A stretch of 64,000 nucleotides of DNA, taken from NCBI RefSeq assembly GCF_000002985.6, contig NC_003284.9, positions 13,268,001-13,332,000 on the forward strand, in the 5' to 3' direction. Position numbers and translations under genes: made by a program. Shown piece after piece: positions 27,164 through 39,033 of this stretch. Numbering within the stretch: the first letter of the stretch is position 1; every line of letters starts with the position of its first letter. The DNA is from Caenorhabditis elegans (Eukaryota > Nematoda > Chromadorea > Rhabditida > Rhabditidae). A model generated the notes under the pieces. The model saw only the letters and a program-made list of their open reading frames with translations. It was not told the origin of the DNA and made no database searches.

Positions 27164-29885
27164 TTACATTGTATTTACTCTACTTCCCACTGATTCTTTT
27201 TGAACCCATTTTGTCACCAGCTTTCGATAAGGAGTGACAAAATATATAGATATGAGAGGATCAATCATTGTAGGAAATGCAACAATTAACGAGAACGAAA
27301 ATTCGAGAAACAATATCTCCACTTTCGTGCTGATACAATAGTAATACAAAAGCTCAATAGGAATATACATCACACAAGGAAGTATACATATTAGGTTGAG
27401 CAAAAAGTCTTTGCAAAATTTTGATTTTTTTTTTGGAAGTAGTATTTTTTCAAAGCGAACAAGATTCAATGGGTAATATATTTACCATTAATGCTTATGA
27501 CTTCTTGCCAACACAATGGAAGTTGAACAGTACCCTCCGCCTAGAACTCCTGCGATTATGAGGCAAAGAAGTCGTCCAACCCAGTTTCGACGACCTTTCG
27601 ATCATGAAACTTCTGCCCGGCAAGGTGATTTTGGAGAGGGCGGAACATATAGTAGTCAGTAGGAGACAAGTCCGTTGAATACGGTGGGTGAGACGAAAAT
27701 TGGATTCTGAGGGTCTGGAGCTTCTGGCGGGTCTTCAAAGTTGTATGCGGTCTTGCGTGGTCATGGAGCAGCAACAACTTTGATCCTCTAGGGCGATGTA
27801 ATCGATGAGCATGGACCACCTTTTTCAATTAAATGCAGTATAGGCCAGCGTTGATTGTAGCAAAGTTTGGAAGAAGCTCTCTGGAAATGACACCCTTACT
27901 GTCCCACCGAATTGAGAGAAGCACTTTTTTCCTTGAAGTTCTCACTTGATGCCAGGTTTCGCGGTTTCCTCGACCGGGACCCACTCTTTTTTCCTGGTAT
28001 GGCTAACATATAATACCCATTTATCATCTCCAGTAATGATATCCTTAATCCAGTCCGTCGTTCGTTTCCTAGTGAACAGCGAAAGAGAGAGGTCACAAAG
28101 CAATTTTTCTGAGAATCGGACAATTTGTGAGGAACAAGTTGACCGAACTTTGGCACCCTTCCGGTTCTATGGAGATGCTTGATGATGGTTCTTTGGAGAT
28201 GCTTGAGAGTCGCAGAAAGTTTGCGTGACGTTGCTCTTGAATCATCTTCCAGGGCTCTCGAAATATCCTCATCGATATCCGAACGAGAGCGATCTGATCT
28301 TGGTTTATCATCGAGATCGTAGTTCTTTTTCGTGAACTTTTCGAACCAAAACTTCATGGTGTTGTAGGTGACAGAGTTATTGCCTAACACTGCACACATG
28401 TTACGACGAGCTTCGTTGCAATTGCAGCCTTGGAGGAACTCGTACAGAAAAACTCCTAGGAGGACGTGGCGTTCGGCGAGCAAATTCTCGGTCATTTTGA
28501 ACAGCACCCAAAAGTTTTTTCAAATGCATTAAACATGCACATTACGTACTATACAAATAAAAAAACAGAATCAGAAAAAAATGAATTAACGCTGAGAAAT
28601 GAAGAAAAGTACAAATTTTGCAAAGACTTTTTGCTCAACCTAATAGAATAGTGAGATCCTGAACAGAAGTTGAATAAATCTACATATACCAAAAAAAAAG
28701 TTACCATGATAAAACTTTTATGTTGATATTGTCGTGCAAGTGAAATACTTGCGATGTGACCATTAATATGATCTAGCGTTTTTCTGAAAAGCCTAAGAGG
28801 TTTTTCATTCCAATTATTAAATTGAAGAGTAGAGGATGTGGGTAAATTACGGAAGTGTGTAGTACACACCTGAGCATTTACTATGGCATTAAAAGAAAAC
28901 GGCAAAATTCTGTTCGCAGTATAAAAAATGCCTATTTAAAAAATTCCCGGTTGCTCTAGAATGTTCTTTCTGCTTGAACAATTAGTTTTGGGTGAATTTT
29001 TTTGAGATTTATCTAAATTTTTTGATTGAGAATGTTTCGACAAAGCTTTGAAACTGAAAAAAAAAACTGGCCATGATTGGTCTATAAACTTGCTTGAATG
29101 TTGAACACTTGTTGAAATATGGCGTTTGTCTTGACCCAACTTACTTTCGACAGTAATAACAAACAGCCGGAGCAGCAAACATGCAAAACGCGAGAATAAA
29201 CAAATTGCAAGAATTAAGCCAATTTGAGAAACTTAAAAACGAAAAAATAAGATAATCCGCGTTAATAATTCTCAATGAATTCACAAAATTTAGTTTATCT
29301 TCATACTCGGAGTTAAACGTTTGGGTTTCAATAATACTCACGACAATGATCTGTAATTTATCAAGTTGTATTCAATTTTAGAGAGATTTCACACTTACCG
29401 AGGACAATATAAGTGGGAAGTAAAATACAATATATGTGCTGAATATTACTGTTTTATTCATTGACTTTGATTTTACTATCATGTATTTAATAAAAAATGT
29501 TCCGTATATTGTAAGGTTACTAGCTAGAAGACACAGCTGAAACCCTTTTTTTAAAAATCAACTAGATCAATAATAGTCTTTTTACCTGAACAATTTGGTG
29601 GTAAGTATAGCATAGCCAAGGCTCAAAATACCGACAATATCCATACGTCCACATTTCCATAGGGTTCTTTGTTGTAACAAACCGTATTTTTAGAAAACAC
29701 GCCAAAACAATAATAATTAATTGAGACACAGATGTGAGTGCTAATGTGACACGAAGAAAACTCATATTTTTGGGAGAGTGCTTCACAATTAAATACATCA
29801 AAAATAGTTGAAATACGATAGAGAAAATTGAAAACGTTGGTTAAAGCACTGAAAGCAGCGAACGGTACTCGTCGGCTTGAAGCAT
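27164..29885 (-). pseudogene. SRD-like chemoreceptor C, broken by a stop and a mariner insertion
   Basis: All five exons of an A/B-type receptor remain: 29586-29885, 29399-29536, 29145-29350, 28705-28783, and a last exon split into 28646-28658 plus 27164-27390. Two lesions are visible. Codon 15 of exon 1 is TAA (plus 29841-29843) where A and B have the tyrosine of a YP pair. A mariner element (27391-28643) interrupts the last exon at a TA inside a leucine codon; the frame resumes exactly beyond it (LPCVMYIPIELLYYYC). Exons 2, 3 and 4 keep open frames, the 138/206/79 lengths and normal splice sites, so decay is recent. Start at a later in-frame ATG would lose TM1. Confidence 0.88.
27391..28643 (-). 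mobile_element. Mariner-family DNA transposon, degenerate transposase
   Basis: 1253-bp element with perfect 31-bp terminal inverted repeats (27391-27421 and 28613-28643, beginning TTAGGTTGAGC) flanked by the TA duplication (27389-27390, 28644-28645). The minus strand encodes a mariner transposase: an N-terminal helix-turn-helix region with DDKPRSDR (from 28507) and VPHKLSDSQKN, then HDHARPHT and YSTDLSPTDYYMF of the DDD catalytic domain (27556-27828). The frame is broken by shifts and a stop between the two halves, so the copy is non-autonomous, yet its ends are perfect and could be mobilised by an active relative. Confidence 0.93.
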
Positions 29886-29899
29886 CTTATCAACAATGA

Positions 29900-30440
29900 A
29901 TATCAAGTACAACCGAAGGGCTAGACAAAACCAATGAAACCAAGTTTTTGAGTTTTTGAAGTAGAACTAATTGTTACATTGTCTTATTTTCGAAAAAATG
30001 AGGCATCGAGTATTAATCATGGAAATCGTGTATCTGTTTAAAAAATTCAACCTACTCACGTATACACGTATACTCATGTATAAGTCATCAAACAAGTAAT
30101 AGAAACATTACTGAAAATAATAAACACTCAAGATTAGTTCACGTGTAGTTATGGCATTTTTCAACAAAAAAATTTAGATATGAATAGTCCATCACAATGG
30201 CTATCGGATAAGACTAATTTGAATGATCCTGTAAACCAGAAGTAGTTAAGGGGATCAAGTTGGGAGGGAAAAATAATTGAACGGGATAGAATTTAATCGT
30301 GAAGCAAGCATTTGACGGCTCATTGTCTCCGGAAGTAACTTGGCCATACGGTTCCATACGTGAAGATTGACTAGTAGGAAGCCTTCGTTGATTGATCCAC
30401 AAGGGCATATCAATCCTTTCAGAAACTCTACCCAATAGCT
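29900..30440. other. Intergenic DNA with an unrecognised open frame
   Basis: A 73-codon minus-strand frame at 30214-30435, overlapped by another at 30255-30443, is GC-richer than its surroundings. It has no start context, splice partner or recognised domain. It may be part of a decayed repeat next to the mariner fossil at 30500-30600. Confidence 0.35.
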
Positions 30441-30499
30441 CAATATTCCCTAGTTATTGAATTGAATTGAATTTATTTAACCATGGAAAAGGAAAAGAA

Positions 30500-30610
30500 A
30501 AGAAAAGAAAAAATTAACCACCCATATTTTATCAGTTCCTGCTTCACTTGTTTTGCAACATGTGGCCTGGCGTTATGATGTTGAAAATATTTCTTCACGA
30601 AAAAATGCTC
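30500..30610 (-). mobile_element. Mariner transposase fossil
   Basis: On the minus strand about 35 codons read through HHNARPHVAKQVKQELIKYG, the second catalytic block of mariner transposases. No ends or flanking domains are preserved. It is a different lineage from the element at 27391-28643, whose block is HDHARPHT. Confidence 0.65.
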
Positions 30611-30993
30611 ACTATCAGGTGGATCACAAGGTATGCAGTACTAATAGAGAATGCACAATACATTTGACCACAAACCAGAATATGCCAACGAACACATCAT
30701 GGTTATTTTAGAATTACTAAATCTATGAACTTACAATACAATGTTTCAAACAAAGCTAGTTAATTTATCAAATGAGCATGAAAATTATACTCTGGGTCAT
30801 GTACGTGGACCGTCTCTCAATTCACTTTCAATTGTGAGTTTAAATTTTCTACAATTGTAATCTCTTCAAACTCAGTATTTATTATAAAATCATCTGCTAC
30901 TATATATACAGAATTCAAAAAATATATTAGTGCAATGTTTTCAACAAAGTGATTTTATTGTATCCAGGTTCACTTTTCAAGTGGGAATGTAAA

Positions 30994-32523
30994 TCATATT
31001 CTGGATCGTGTAATGCCTGAAGACACCGAAATCGTGGTTCCAACTGAATTGTCTCGTTTCCCAAGACATGACAACAATTTCTTGCGATACGGAATCACAA
31101 AATAAAGCGTGACAATTGGTTCGATGAACACTGGAAGTGCGGATGCCAAGTAGATGAAGTACTGTTGAAAGAGGATTTCGGTTTCTTGAAATATAAATTA
31201 TCTTTTTTACAAATAACATATATTGTCTTACTAGTAGTGACGCAATAAAAATACATGCAGTACATCGGGAAGTAAGTGAAAGTTGGAATTGCAGATTGAA
31301 TAGTAAGACCCTGCAAATGTGAAGATAGTGTCGATAAAAAGGAATAATAAAAACTACCAGAACAAATGATTTGTGTTGAGTTTTGGTTCTGGATGATGCG
31401 TCCAGGTGTTTGTTGAGAAGATTCAAAATTCTTCTGTAAGCGTCAATACTCTAGATTGTGCTATTTTTCTGAAAACTTACGCTCTGATTCCAAAACAAAT
31501 AAATGGAGAAAGTACGACACCACCGACAACAAGAGCAAATTGCATTAGACTGACCGTCTGAAGTTTCATTAGACCAACGATGGAATACTCCGTGGCGTTT
31601 GCATTTTTGAGTGCTAGTTCCTCTTGAATCTCTTGAGGGTATGCGACGGTAAGAATTAGATATATTACAAAGCCCTGGAAGTAAGATACTTTACTTTTTT
31701 TAGAAAATTTACTACCAGATCCACCAGGAGAAGAAACAAACTCAATTGTTTCTGCATTTTACAGAATAACGCCAAAATAACAACTTTCATGACAAAATGC
31801 TCATAATTTTAAAAAAAATGTTACCTTATTTTAGCTAGAATCTCCAATTGTTTAAACTTTCCGTTTCCTACCGGCCGAAAATATTATTTTTTTCAAATGA
31901 TTGTCTAACTTTTCTGCCCACTGTCTCACAAATTCGTAGTTTGGTACATTCAAATGAGCTATGTAATTAAATTCCTCCTATCAGCTTTGAATATACCCAA
32001 ACCAGTGAAAAAAAGTGAGGTACATTACGTTACAAAGTTAGTAAAATGGAGATTTTGGAAATTATGCATGTACAATTCTTACACTTACTGTTGAAAGAAA
32101 AAATGGAATGTGAAATGCCAAGAATGTCAGTATCATTGTTATGCTCGAAACCTTCGTCCAACGTAATGTCATCAATTTAAAGTATAGCGTGACAATCAAT
32201 GATATACCACTCAACAATATAGTCAGTTGAAATATTTGATGGCACGTGTACATAGTCAACGTACTAAGAATTCGAAGAGGTCCATAACTTCGAACCTCCA
32301 CCGGAACATTTGAGGACACCTGCCGAAATTGGAACAACACAACGAGACAAAGACAAGCAATGTTGCAGACACTTGTGTGTGCTATGATGAATCGAAAGAT
32401 TCCCATTTTTGCAGAGTGGAAGATAATGAACAAAAGCCAAATGGTTTGTAGAATAACGGAAGTGCAGAAAAAAACCGGATTGAACAAACTCAAAAAACTG
32501 AGATAGTCTTCATTCGTCAACAT
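30994..32523 (-). CDS. SRD-like seven-transmembrane chemoreceptor D
   Basis: 324-aa receptor. Exons (minus): 32089-32523, 31481-31674, 31358-31433, 31232-31310, 30994-31184. Exon 1 (435 nt) covers what are two exons in the other family members, so intron 1 is missing. Motifs: FHSAKM in place of HSPK, RSYGPLRIL, GLTIQS, and IPYRKKLLSCLGK after TM7. It is the most divergent receptor in the cluster but its 3' intron positions (76/79/~190-nt exons) match E and F. An acceptor 7 nt before the ATG suggests trans-splicing. Confidence 0.8.
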
Positions 32524-32529
32524 TTCGCG

Positions 32530-33595
32530 ACTGAAAATGTAGCTTTGTGAATAGGCAGACCGTTGGGATTGAGTCTCATAAAAATTTGGGTTATTGTGCT
32601 CACATTGCTCTCTCCACACATGATACTTGTTCTGAGTGGGCTGATTGCGTGTGGTATCAGCAAAAAAAATATCATAACAAAAGTGTTAGTTGGAAAGTGC
32701 GTGACTTTGTCCAGTTATCATCCAGTTCAACCAAAAAAAAAGAACATCTAAAAATCTGGTTCCGGGTCTTTGCACAATATGATCTTCAATCAAAATTATA
32801 AAATTTCAGAATGGGGAAATTGAAACATATCAACAATAAAGATAATAGATGTTTGGTGAAGCTGGCGATTATTGAGACGGAAATAATAAAAAAATAGATT
32901 TTTGTGAGAATCTCACTTTATTTCAGTGTGAAGAGGAATGACGTTCCCAGGTTTGAAAACGTCAAAAAACACGTTTAAAAAATAATAAAATTTGGTGGTC
33001 AATCTACTGATATATGCTGAAGTCAATAAACACACAAAATTTTAGAAATACGCAAAACATATGATTTGCTTTAAAACTCAATTCGGTTGTTTTGGTTATT
33101 TTGAATTAAAAAGAAGAGTACTTAAAAATTTACGCAATGTTTGTTGTGTTATTTTTTTATAGAATAAACTCTTGAAAAAAAACAAATTAAAGAATTTCAT
33201 GTGTTCAGTTTACTCTCTCTAAGCAGTTCATTATCAGTTTTTTATTTTTTAAAAATAAAGTCGTTGAAACCGACGTTTCTAAAAATTAATCTCTCGCAAA
33301 TAAAAACTTGAGAAAGAAAGACCCACATTCAACTAAAATATCACTTTTTGCCGGCCTATTTGTGTAGCATAAAGAATCCAGAAAACAATAATGAAAAATA
33401 TAAATTGGGAGAGTCAGATTTAAAAACCAAAATTTGTGGACACAGGAGAGATCGGTAAAATTGCTGACAACTAAGTAACAAAGATTTAATGAAGCCTCTA
33501 AACATAATACAACAACGGAATTCCAGAAGTTGGTTTATAATTTAAATCGATTTATTAAAAATTAAAACAATTATTCTCAATTGATAGTGACTAGT
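32530..33595. other. Intergenic DNA, nothing recognised
   Basis: AT-rich spacer between receptors D and E. Two short plus-strand frames (32547-32801, 32563-32751) overlap the D promoter and look like chance. Confidence 0.6.
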
Positions 33596-33598
33596 AAT

Positions 33599-35457
33599 TC
33601 AATTAATAATAGATACCGCAAACGTGGATCCAGATGCAGAGAAAACTTTATTCTGGGCTGAACGCATCCAACACAACAGTTTCTTCCTATAAGGCGTCAC
33701 AAAATACATTGTGATAACTGGGTCCACGACTGTTGTTAGACTAGGAAGAACGAAGATGAAAAACTGTGAAAATGTATATTCTGTTTCTGAAAATTAAAAA
33801 AAACTAAATTAAAATGTAAAATTTGAAAGATACTTGTGATAAAGCTGATGAATGTACAAATGTAAATCGGAACGTAAACCAGGATATGACCAAAGATTTG
33901 AAAAGTGAGACCCTGAATTCATAAGTTTACAATTTTATTTGAGTAAAAATAATACCTGAAGAAAAATCCGGTTTTGCAAGTACAAAGTATCGGAAGACTT
34001 GTTAGGACCACTGAGAAGCTTGAATATTTTCCTGAAATTTTTTTTTTGCTTGTTTTTAAATACACTTTGTGTAAAAAGTACTTTTTGCATAAACGTTTAT
34101 AAATGAATAGCTATCTACATCTAAAGTTCACAATAATTTTAGGTGGTTGCTATCTTCAAATCATAGGGAGAATGAAAACATTTTCAGAGTTGGTTCAATA
34201 GAATATAAGTTTTTTTTTAAATTACCAGAAAAAATCATTTACTTTATATAAAGCGCGTGTCCTTCTGTCCCTATGTAGTTTGATCTCTGATCAGAGCAAC
34301 GAAATTTTGGGAAACCTTATGCTAAATGCGCAGCAGACATCGATCGAGGTCCGCGATAGACACCGTATATCTAATGTGTTTTCTCAAAAAAGTCGGGGGC
34401 CGCGCCGTAGGTGCGGTCCACGGCTGGTGTTTTAATAAAACAGCTTCTGTTCTCTAAGTAACGAAAAATTGTACAGCTATAAAGTGCTCCACCTTTGCTG
34501 GTTTTTTGGTAGTGACGAATTTGAAACATTACGTTTTTAAATAGCATTTAGATGTCGAACCTCAAATATTTTGTTTCTCGGCTAAAAGTGATATTTGGTT
34601 TGATTTAACACAATGTTTCATAATTTTGAATGCTTACCTTCTTAACGTTAGACATGAAATTGGTACAACTACAACTAATCCATTCACGATTACACCATTA
34701 ATAGAACTAGGTAAAAAGGAGTAATTCATTATTCCAATCACAGAGTATTCCTCTAAATTTTTATTAATAGATTCGTAACTCTTGCGGATATCTTGAGGTA
34801 GAGCTTGAATAATGATCAGATATATTTCACAAGCCTGGAAACCCAAGTTTTATTTTTTGAAGAAACTCGTTAATATTTTTTTAAGTGTCCAATCAGTTTT
34901 CAGTCAGAAGACTTGATTGAAATCATAGAGGTATCTTGAAAATAATTTAAAAAGATAATTTTCAATCAGGAATGAAGTAACTTGCCACTGAAACCGAAAT
35001 AATTGCAAAAATAACACAAATTACAATCCAAATATTCTTTTTTGGAAGAACAACGTGCTTTGCTGCTTGATATTTCATGAAAGTTGTTAAGAAAACTGTC
35101 CATCCACTTATCAAAGAACTCGTCTGAAGATTTTTCGCATTTTACAAATACACTTCTTCACATATAACTTACTTGAAGAACATGCATCATTGAGTAACAA
35201 ATGAACGCTTCAAAATGTCTGCATGGTCCGTAGCTCCAAAGTTGCAATGGAACAAGATTACTTACATATCGTATTTGCGTAATAAAAGCCATTGACGATT
35301 GAATTGATTGAGAGAAACAATTAATTAATAGAATGATTTTTAAAGTTGATAAGTTTTTTGGCGAATGACGAATAATTGTATATATAAGAGTTGTTTGAAA
35401 ACAAACACTAAGTACATAAACCAGTGGATTGAAAACGGAAAGAATCGCACGGAACAT
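33599..35457 (-). CDS. SRD-like seven-transmembrane chemoreceptor E
   Basis: 320-aa receptor. Exons (minus): 35173-35457, 34986-35123, 34638-34834, 33956-34031, 33834-33912, 33599-33786. Motifs RHSPKN, WSYGPCRHFEAFICY, GLTFQ and VTPYRKKL are present. Exon lengths 285/138/197/76/79/188 are identical to receptor F, a tandem duplicate. The donor of exon 2 is ambiguous: GT two residues' context earlier (TCA|GTGGCA) or a GC donor (GTG|GCAAGT) that keeps the 138-nt length; both are in frame. Intron 3 carries a GC-richer repeat (34245-34445). Confidence 0.87.
34245..34445. repeat. GC-richer repeat in receptor E intron 3
   Basis: The segment GGGGGCCGCGCCGTAGGTGC and its flanks are unlike the surrounding intron. 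It contains short inverted pieces (GGTCCGCG/GGTCCACGG with CCGCG). Probable non-autonomous transposon remnant; ends not defined. Confidence 0.4.
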
Positions 35458-35900
35458 TATTGTAAGTAACTAATCATTATGATGAAGTTTTTGATTAACA
35501 AAGTTATTAAATATGATTACGCATTGAGACGAGACAATCAGACTGCATTACGCATTACAGGTCTCAGGGGATAATTAGTCACTGGCAGTTAAGAGTTATC
35601 AAGCTTAACGAGACCAAATGATCACGTAACTTTTTAACTCTCACTTTGTGAAAGTTTAGTTCGCAAAACTACTAGAAAACATGCCAGACTCAAATCACTT
35701 GTATACTCAACTCCCAATGCTGTCAAACTGATAATTATCTGAATGAACATTTTAAATAATGTTTAACAAAACATACCACTTTGGAAAAAAGCCAACAACA
35801 TCTTTTAGACAGAAACCCAAACAATTTATAGAAATTCTTACAAATGTGCATTACTCTGCCAACATCTACGAATTAGTTTTAGTTTTGTTCATTAAAAAAA
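35458..35900. other. Intergenic spacer between receptors E and F
   Basis: Promoter of E and 3' flank of F. A 123-codon plus-strand frame here (35759-36130) is the antisense of receptor F's last exon and is not a gene. Confidence 0.6.
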
Positions 35901-35904
35901 TCAT

Positions 35905-37844
35905 TTATTGGTTGACTGAAACTACAAATGTCGAATGCGCAATAGAGTGCATTTTATTGTTTTTCAATCGCAGCCAAATTATTAATTTCTTTCTATACGG
36001 CGTCACGAAATACATTGTTACAGCCGGATCGATGACAGTTGTTAGATGCGGTAAAACAAATATGAAATACTGCGGGAAAATGTATTCTGTTTCTGAAAAT
36101 ATTTTATTAAGAAACCAGCAGGAACAGTGAAGCTTACTTGTCACCAGACTAATTGATGAGCACACAAAAATAGGAACGTAAACCAGCGTATGACAGAAAA
36201 TTTGCAAAGTGAGGCCCTGAAGTCATGAGTTTCGATTGCTAAGGGTACATGCAAAAATATTACCTGAATGAAAATTCTATTTTGGGAATGTAACGCATCG
36301 GATGATCTATCAGGTCCCGTGAGAAGCTTGAGTATTTTTCTAGATAATGTTTCAGTCAGGGTACCAAATAAGCCTGTACGCGGGACGTCCTTGGCGGCAA
36401 GACGAAGACAAGCCGTCGTCCTCCCGCACGTGGTGTCAAGCTGCCTCATTGCGGTTTGATCTACAAAAATGCGGCAATTTTTCTCCCAGATAAATGTGAC
36501 GTCAGCACACTTTTAACCATGCTAAATCAGTTGAAAAGTCTGCGACTCTTCTCCCGCATTTTTCGAAGATCAAACCAAAATGGGACATTTTGACAGCACG
36601 TCCTGCCGCGGATAATTTGGCTCGCGCACACACAGTGCGGATGGCAAGCCGTCCTGCGAGGCATGATGAAGGCTCGCAATCGTTCTTGGTGGGATGTCGT
36701 AGGACGTTCTAGTTTGTCCTATATAACAGCCCTATTACCAATGTTGGCTATTTTTTTAAATTTTAAATCTCATTTGTTTATCTCAATTGAAAAGCTTCCT
36801 GGCTTTATGCATTTTTAAGTACGTTTTCATCAACAACATTTGGTTCAATTTTTAATTAAGGAAATATTTACTGTCGATCACATATAAAATCAAAAGCGAA
36901 TGAAAAACTTTCCGGTAAATAGGAAGAGAGTAAAAACTCGTATTAACCAAAAATTAAAGAAGAATATTGCAAATGCTCACCTTCGTAATAAAAGACATGT
37001 GATTGGTAAAATGATGACTAAACCATTGACAATTGTAGCATTTATACGACTGGGTAAAACCGAATAATCTACTATTCCAATGACAGAGTATTCATCAAGG
37101 GACTGGTTTATCAAAATGTATTTTTGGCGAATTTCCAAAGGTAAAGCTTGCATAATAACCAGCGATATTGCACAACCCTGGATAGATTAAGTTATTCCTG
37201 GTTCTTTTGTAGCTCTAACTCAAAGTGATTTAACATTCACAACATTTGCACTGATATTTTTAATTTCAAGCTTAAGAATAGTGTTTTTTTAACTAAAAAT
37301 TTAGCGACTCATCAATAAGAACCCGAAAAATGTTTTCAATTTTTAAATTTTCGTTTGGAAAAGCTTAACTCACTGTTGAAACTAATATAATTGCTAAAAT
37401 AGTGCAAACTACAACCCAGGTTTTCTTTTCTGAAAGATGTACATGTTTTGCTGCTTGGTATTTCATGAAAGTTGTTAAGAAAACTGTCAGCGCACTTATC
37501 AAAGAACTTGTCTGAAAAAAAGAAGGCTAATGCGTAATAATCTTCCAAAGGAACAATACCTGAAGAACATGAAACGTGGAATAACAAATAAACGCTTCAA
37601 AGTGACGACATGGTCCATAGCTCCACAATTCCAATGGAACAAGATTACTGACATACCGCACTTGGGAGAAAAATGCCATTGACGATTGAACTAATTGGAA
37701 ACAGCTATTTATGAGTAGAATCGATTTTAGCGTTGATATGTTTTTTGGGGAATGACGAATAATTGTATAGATAAGTGTTGATTGAAAACATAAACTGACA
37801 ATAAAAACAAGTGGATCGAAAACTGTTAAAATTTCACGATACAT
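35905..37844 (-). CDS. SRD-like seven-transmembrane chemoreceptor F
   Basis: 320-aa receptor. Exons (minus): 37560-37844, 37374-37511, 36981-37177, 36264-36339, 36138-36216, 35905-36092. RHSPKN, WSYGPCRHFEAFICY, MKYQAAKHV, GLTLQ and VTPYRKKL match receptor E closely; all six exon lengths are equal to E. Intron 3 is 641 nt because it contains an inserted palindromic repeat (36345-36735). All frames are open; presumed functional. Confidence 0.88.
36345..36735. repeat. Palindromic repeat insertion in receptor F intron 3
   Basis: GC-richer insert absent from the equivalent part of paralog E. Its core is an inverted repeat: GGTTTGATCTACAAAAATGC begins at 36463 and its inverse (with two changes) ends at 36576. 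Similar TTTGATCTACAAAAATGCGG palindromes are, to my knowledge, abundant in C. elegans, so this is a member of a high-copy non-autonomous family. Confidence 0.7.
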
Positions 37845-38179
37845 GTTTTTTAAAAACTAATATAGATGACAAAGAATTTTGCTTTATGATTACGGAAATG
37901 AATTGAGCAAAGAAAATTAGACTTTATCTCAAATTACAAGTCTCGGGAGACAATTACTCATCGGTATTGTTACGTAATCAAGCATGGAAAAACTGAATGA
38001 TCAAAAAACATTTAAAAGTTTGCACTTTATCAGATTGTGCAACAATTCTGAAAATAGTAATAATAACTTTTTGAAATAACCACAGAGTAAACGTTTCTGA
38101 ATACTTACCGAAATGGTTTCAAATTATTTTATTTTTTTAGAAAAACATGTAACTAAACATTATGCTAAAAACCCTTCAG

Positions 38180-38300
38180 GAGGCAGACCGTGCTCAAGCG
38201 AACTTACTGGTGCTCAAGCTATAGTGCTCGAGCTATTTCAAAGGTGCTCAAGCTAATTTACAGATGCTCAAGCTATAGTGCTCAAGTTATTTTACAGGTT
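38180..38300. repeat. Degenerate GTGCTCAAGCTA repeats
   Basis: Five to six imperfect copies of GTGCTCAAGCTATAGT / GTGCTCGAGCTATTT spaced 15-30 bp apart. Confidence 0.7.
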
Positions 38301-38359
38301 CCATGATAAACATTTTTTTGGTTTTTCAACTATGGAGTTCGCACCTAAAACATTGTTTT

Positions 38360-38610
38360 CAAATTATTGGAATGTTAGACGAAAAAAGTAAAACGTTAGG
38401 CTAAAAATTTTATTTCTAACATTTCATTTTTCGTCTAACATTTTACTTTTTTCGTCTAACATTTCATTTTTTCGTCTAACTTTTTTTTGCGTCTAACATT
38501 TTATTTTTCGTCTGACATTTTATTTTTTCGTGTAACATTTTTTTTATTTATTTTTGGTGAACGGCCAGAGTCACTAATTTTGGTGAACGGCCAGAGTCAC
38601 TATTTTCTTT
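38360..38610. repeat. CGTCTAACATTT array and 25-bp tandem pair
   Basis: About seven imperfect copies of TTTTTCGTCTAACATTTTA between 38400 and 38545, then the unit TTGGTGAACGGCCAGAGTCAC twice in tandem (38552-38602). No coding role seen. Confidence 0.75.
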
Positions 38611-38650
38611 TTTTTTCTCCAATTTTTTAAGTTTTATAATTTAAAACAAA

Positions 38651-38879
38651 TTTGACTCCTAACTTTTCAAATTTCTATAGTTTTATTGAAGAGCTTGTTA
38701 TTGTGCATCGAATGTGTTATGAATTGTTGCAAAATCTTCGTTTTTCGTCTTTATAGAGTATTCTGAAAATGCTCTCATTATGTCCACACTCCAATTTTTA
38801 GTTTTATATTTTAAAAAATTTGACTCCTAACTTCCAAATTTCCGTAGTTTTATTGAAGAGCTTGTTATTGTGCATCGAA
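38651..38879. repeat. Direct duplication of about 60 bp
   Basis: The block starting TTTGACTCCTAACTT and running through GAGCTTGTTATTGTGCATCG occurs at 38651-38712 and again at 38819-38879, with a few substitutions and a small deletion. The intervening ~105 bp is unrelated. Confidence 0.7.
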
Positions 38880-39033
38880 CGTACTTCATCGATGTACAAT
38901 GTTCCCATGCTCTGCAAAGTTCCTCCTCAATTTCTTCTCCGTACTCATCTCTCGTGTCTCCCCGTCAGCATTGTCTCACATCTCTACTACCCTCTTCGCA
39001 TATAGCAGGCAACTAGTTTGAATACTGACATGT

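Noticed and set aside
30214-30443. Two overlapping minus-strand frames of 62-73 codons
   Set aside because: No start context, splice partner or recognisable domain; next to a mariner fossil and more likely repeat debris.
35759-36130. 123-codon plus-strand frame
   Set aside because: Antisense of the last exon of receptor F, where codon bias keeps the opposite strand open.
38180-38610. Regularly repeated short units, considered as a CRISPR-like array
   Set aside because: The genome is eukaryotic, the units are imperfect and the spacers are not unique sequences of even length.
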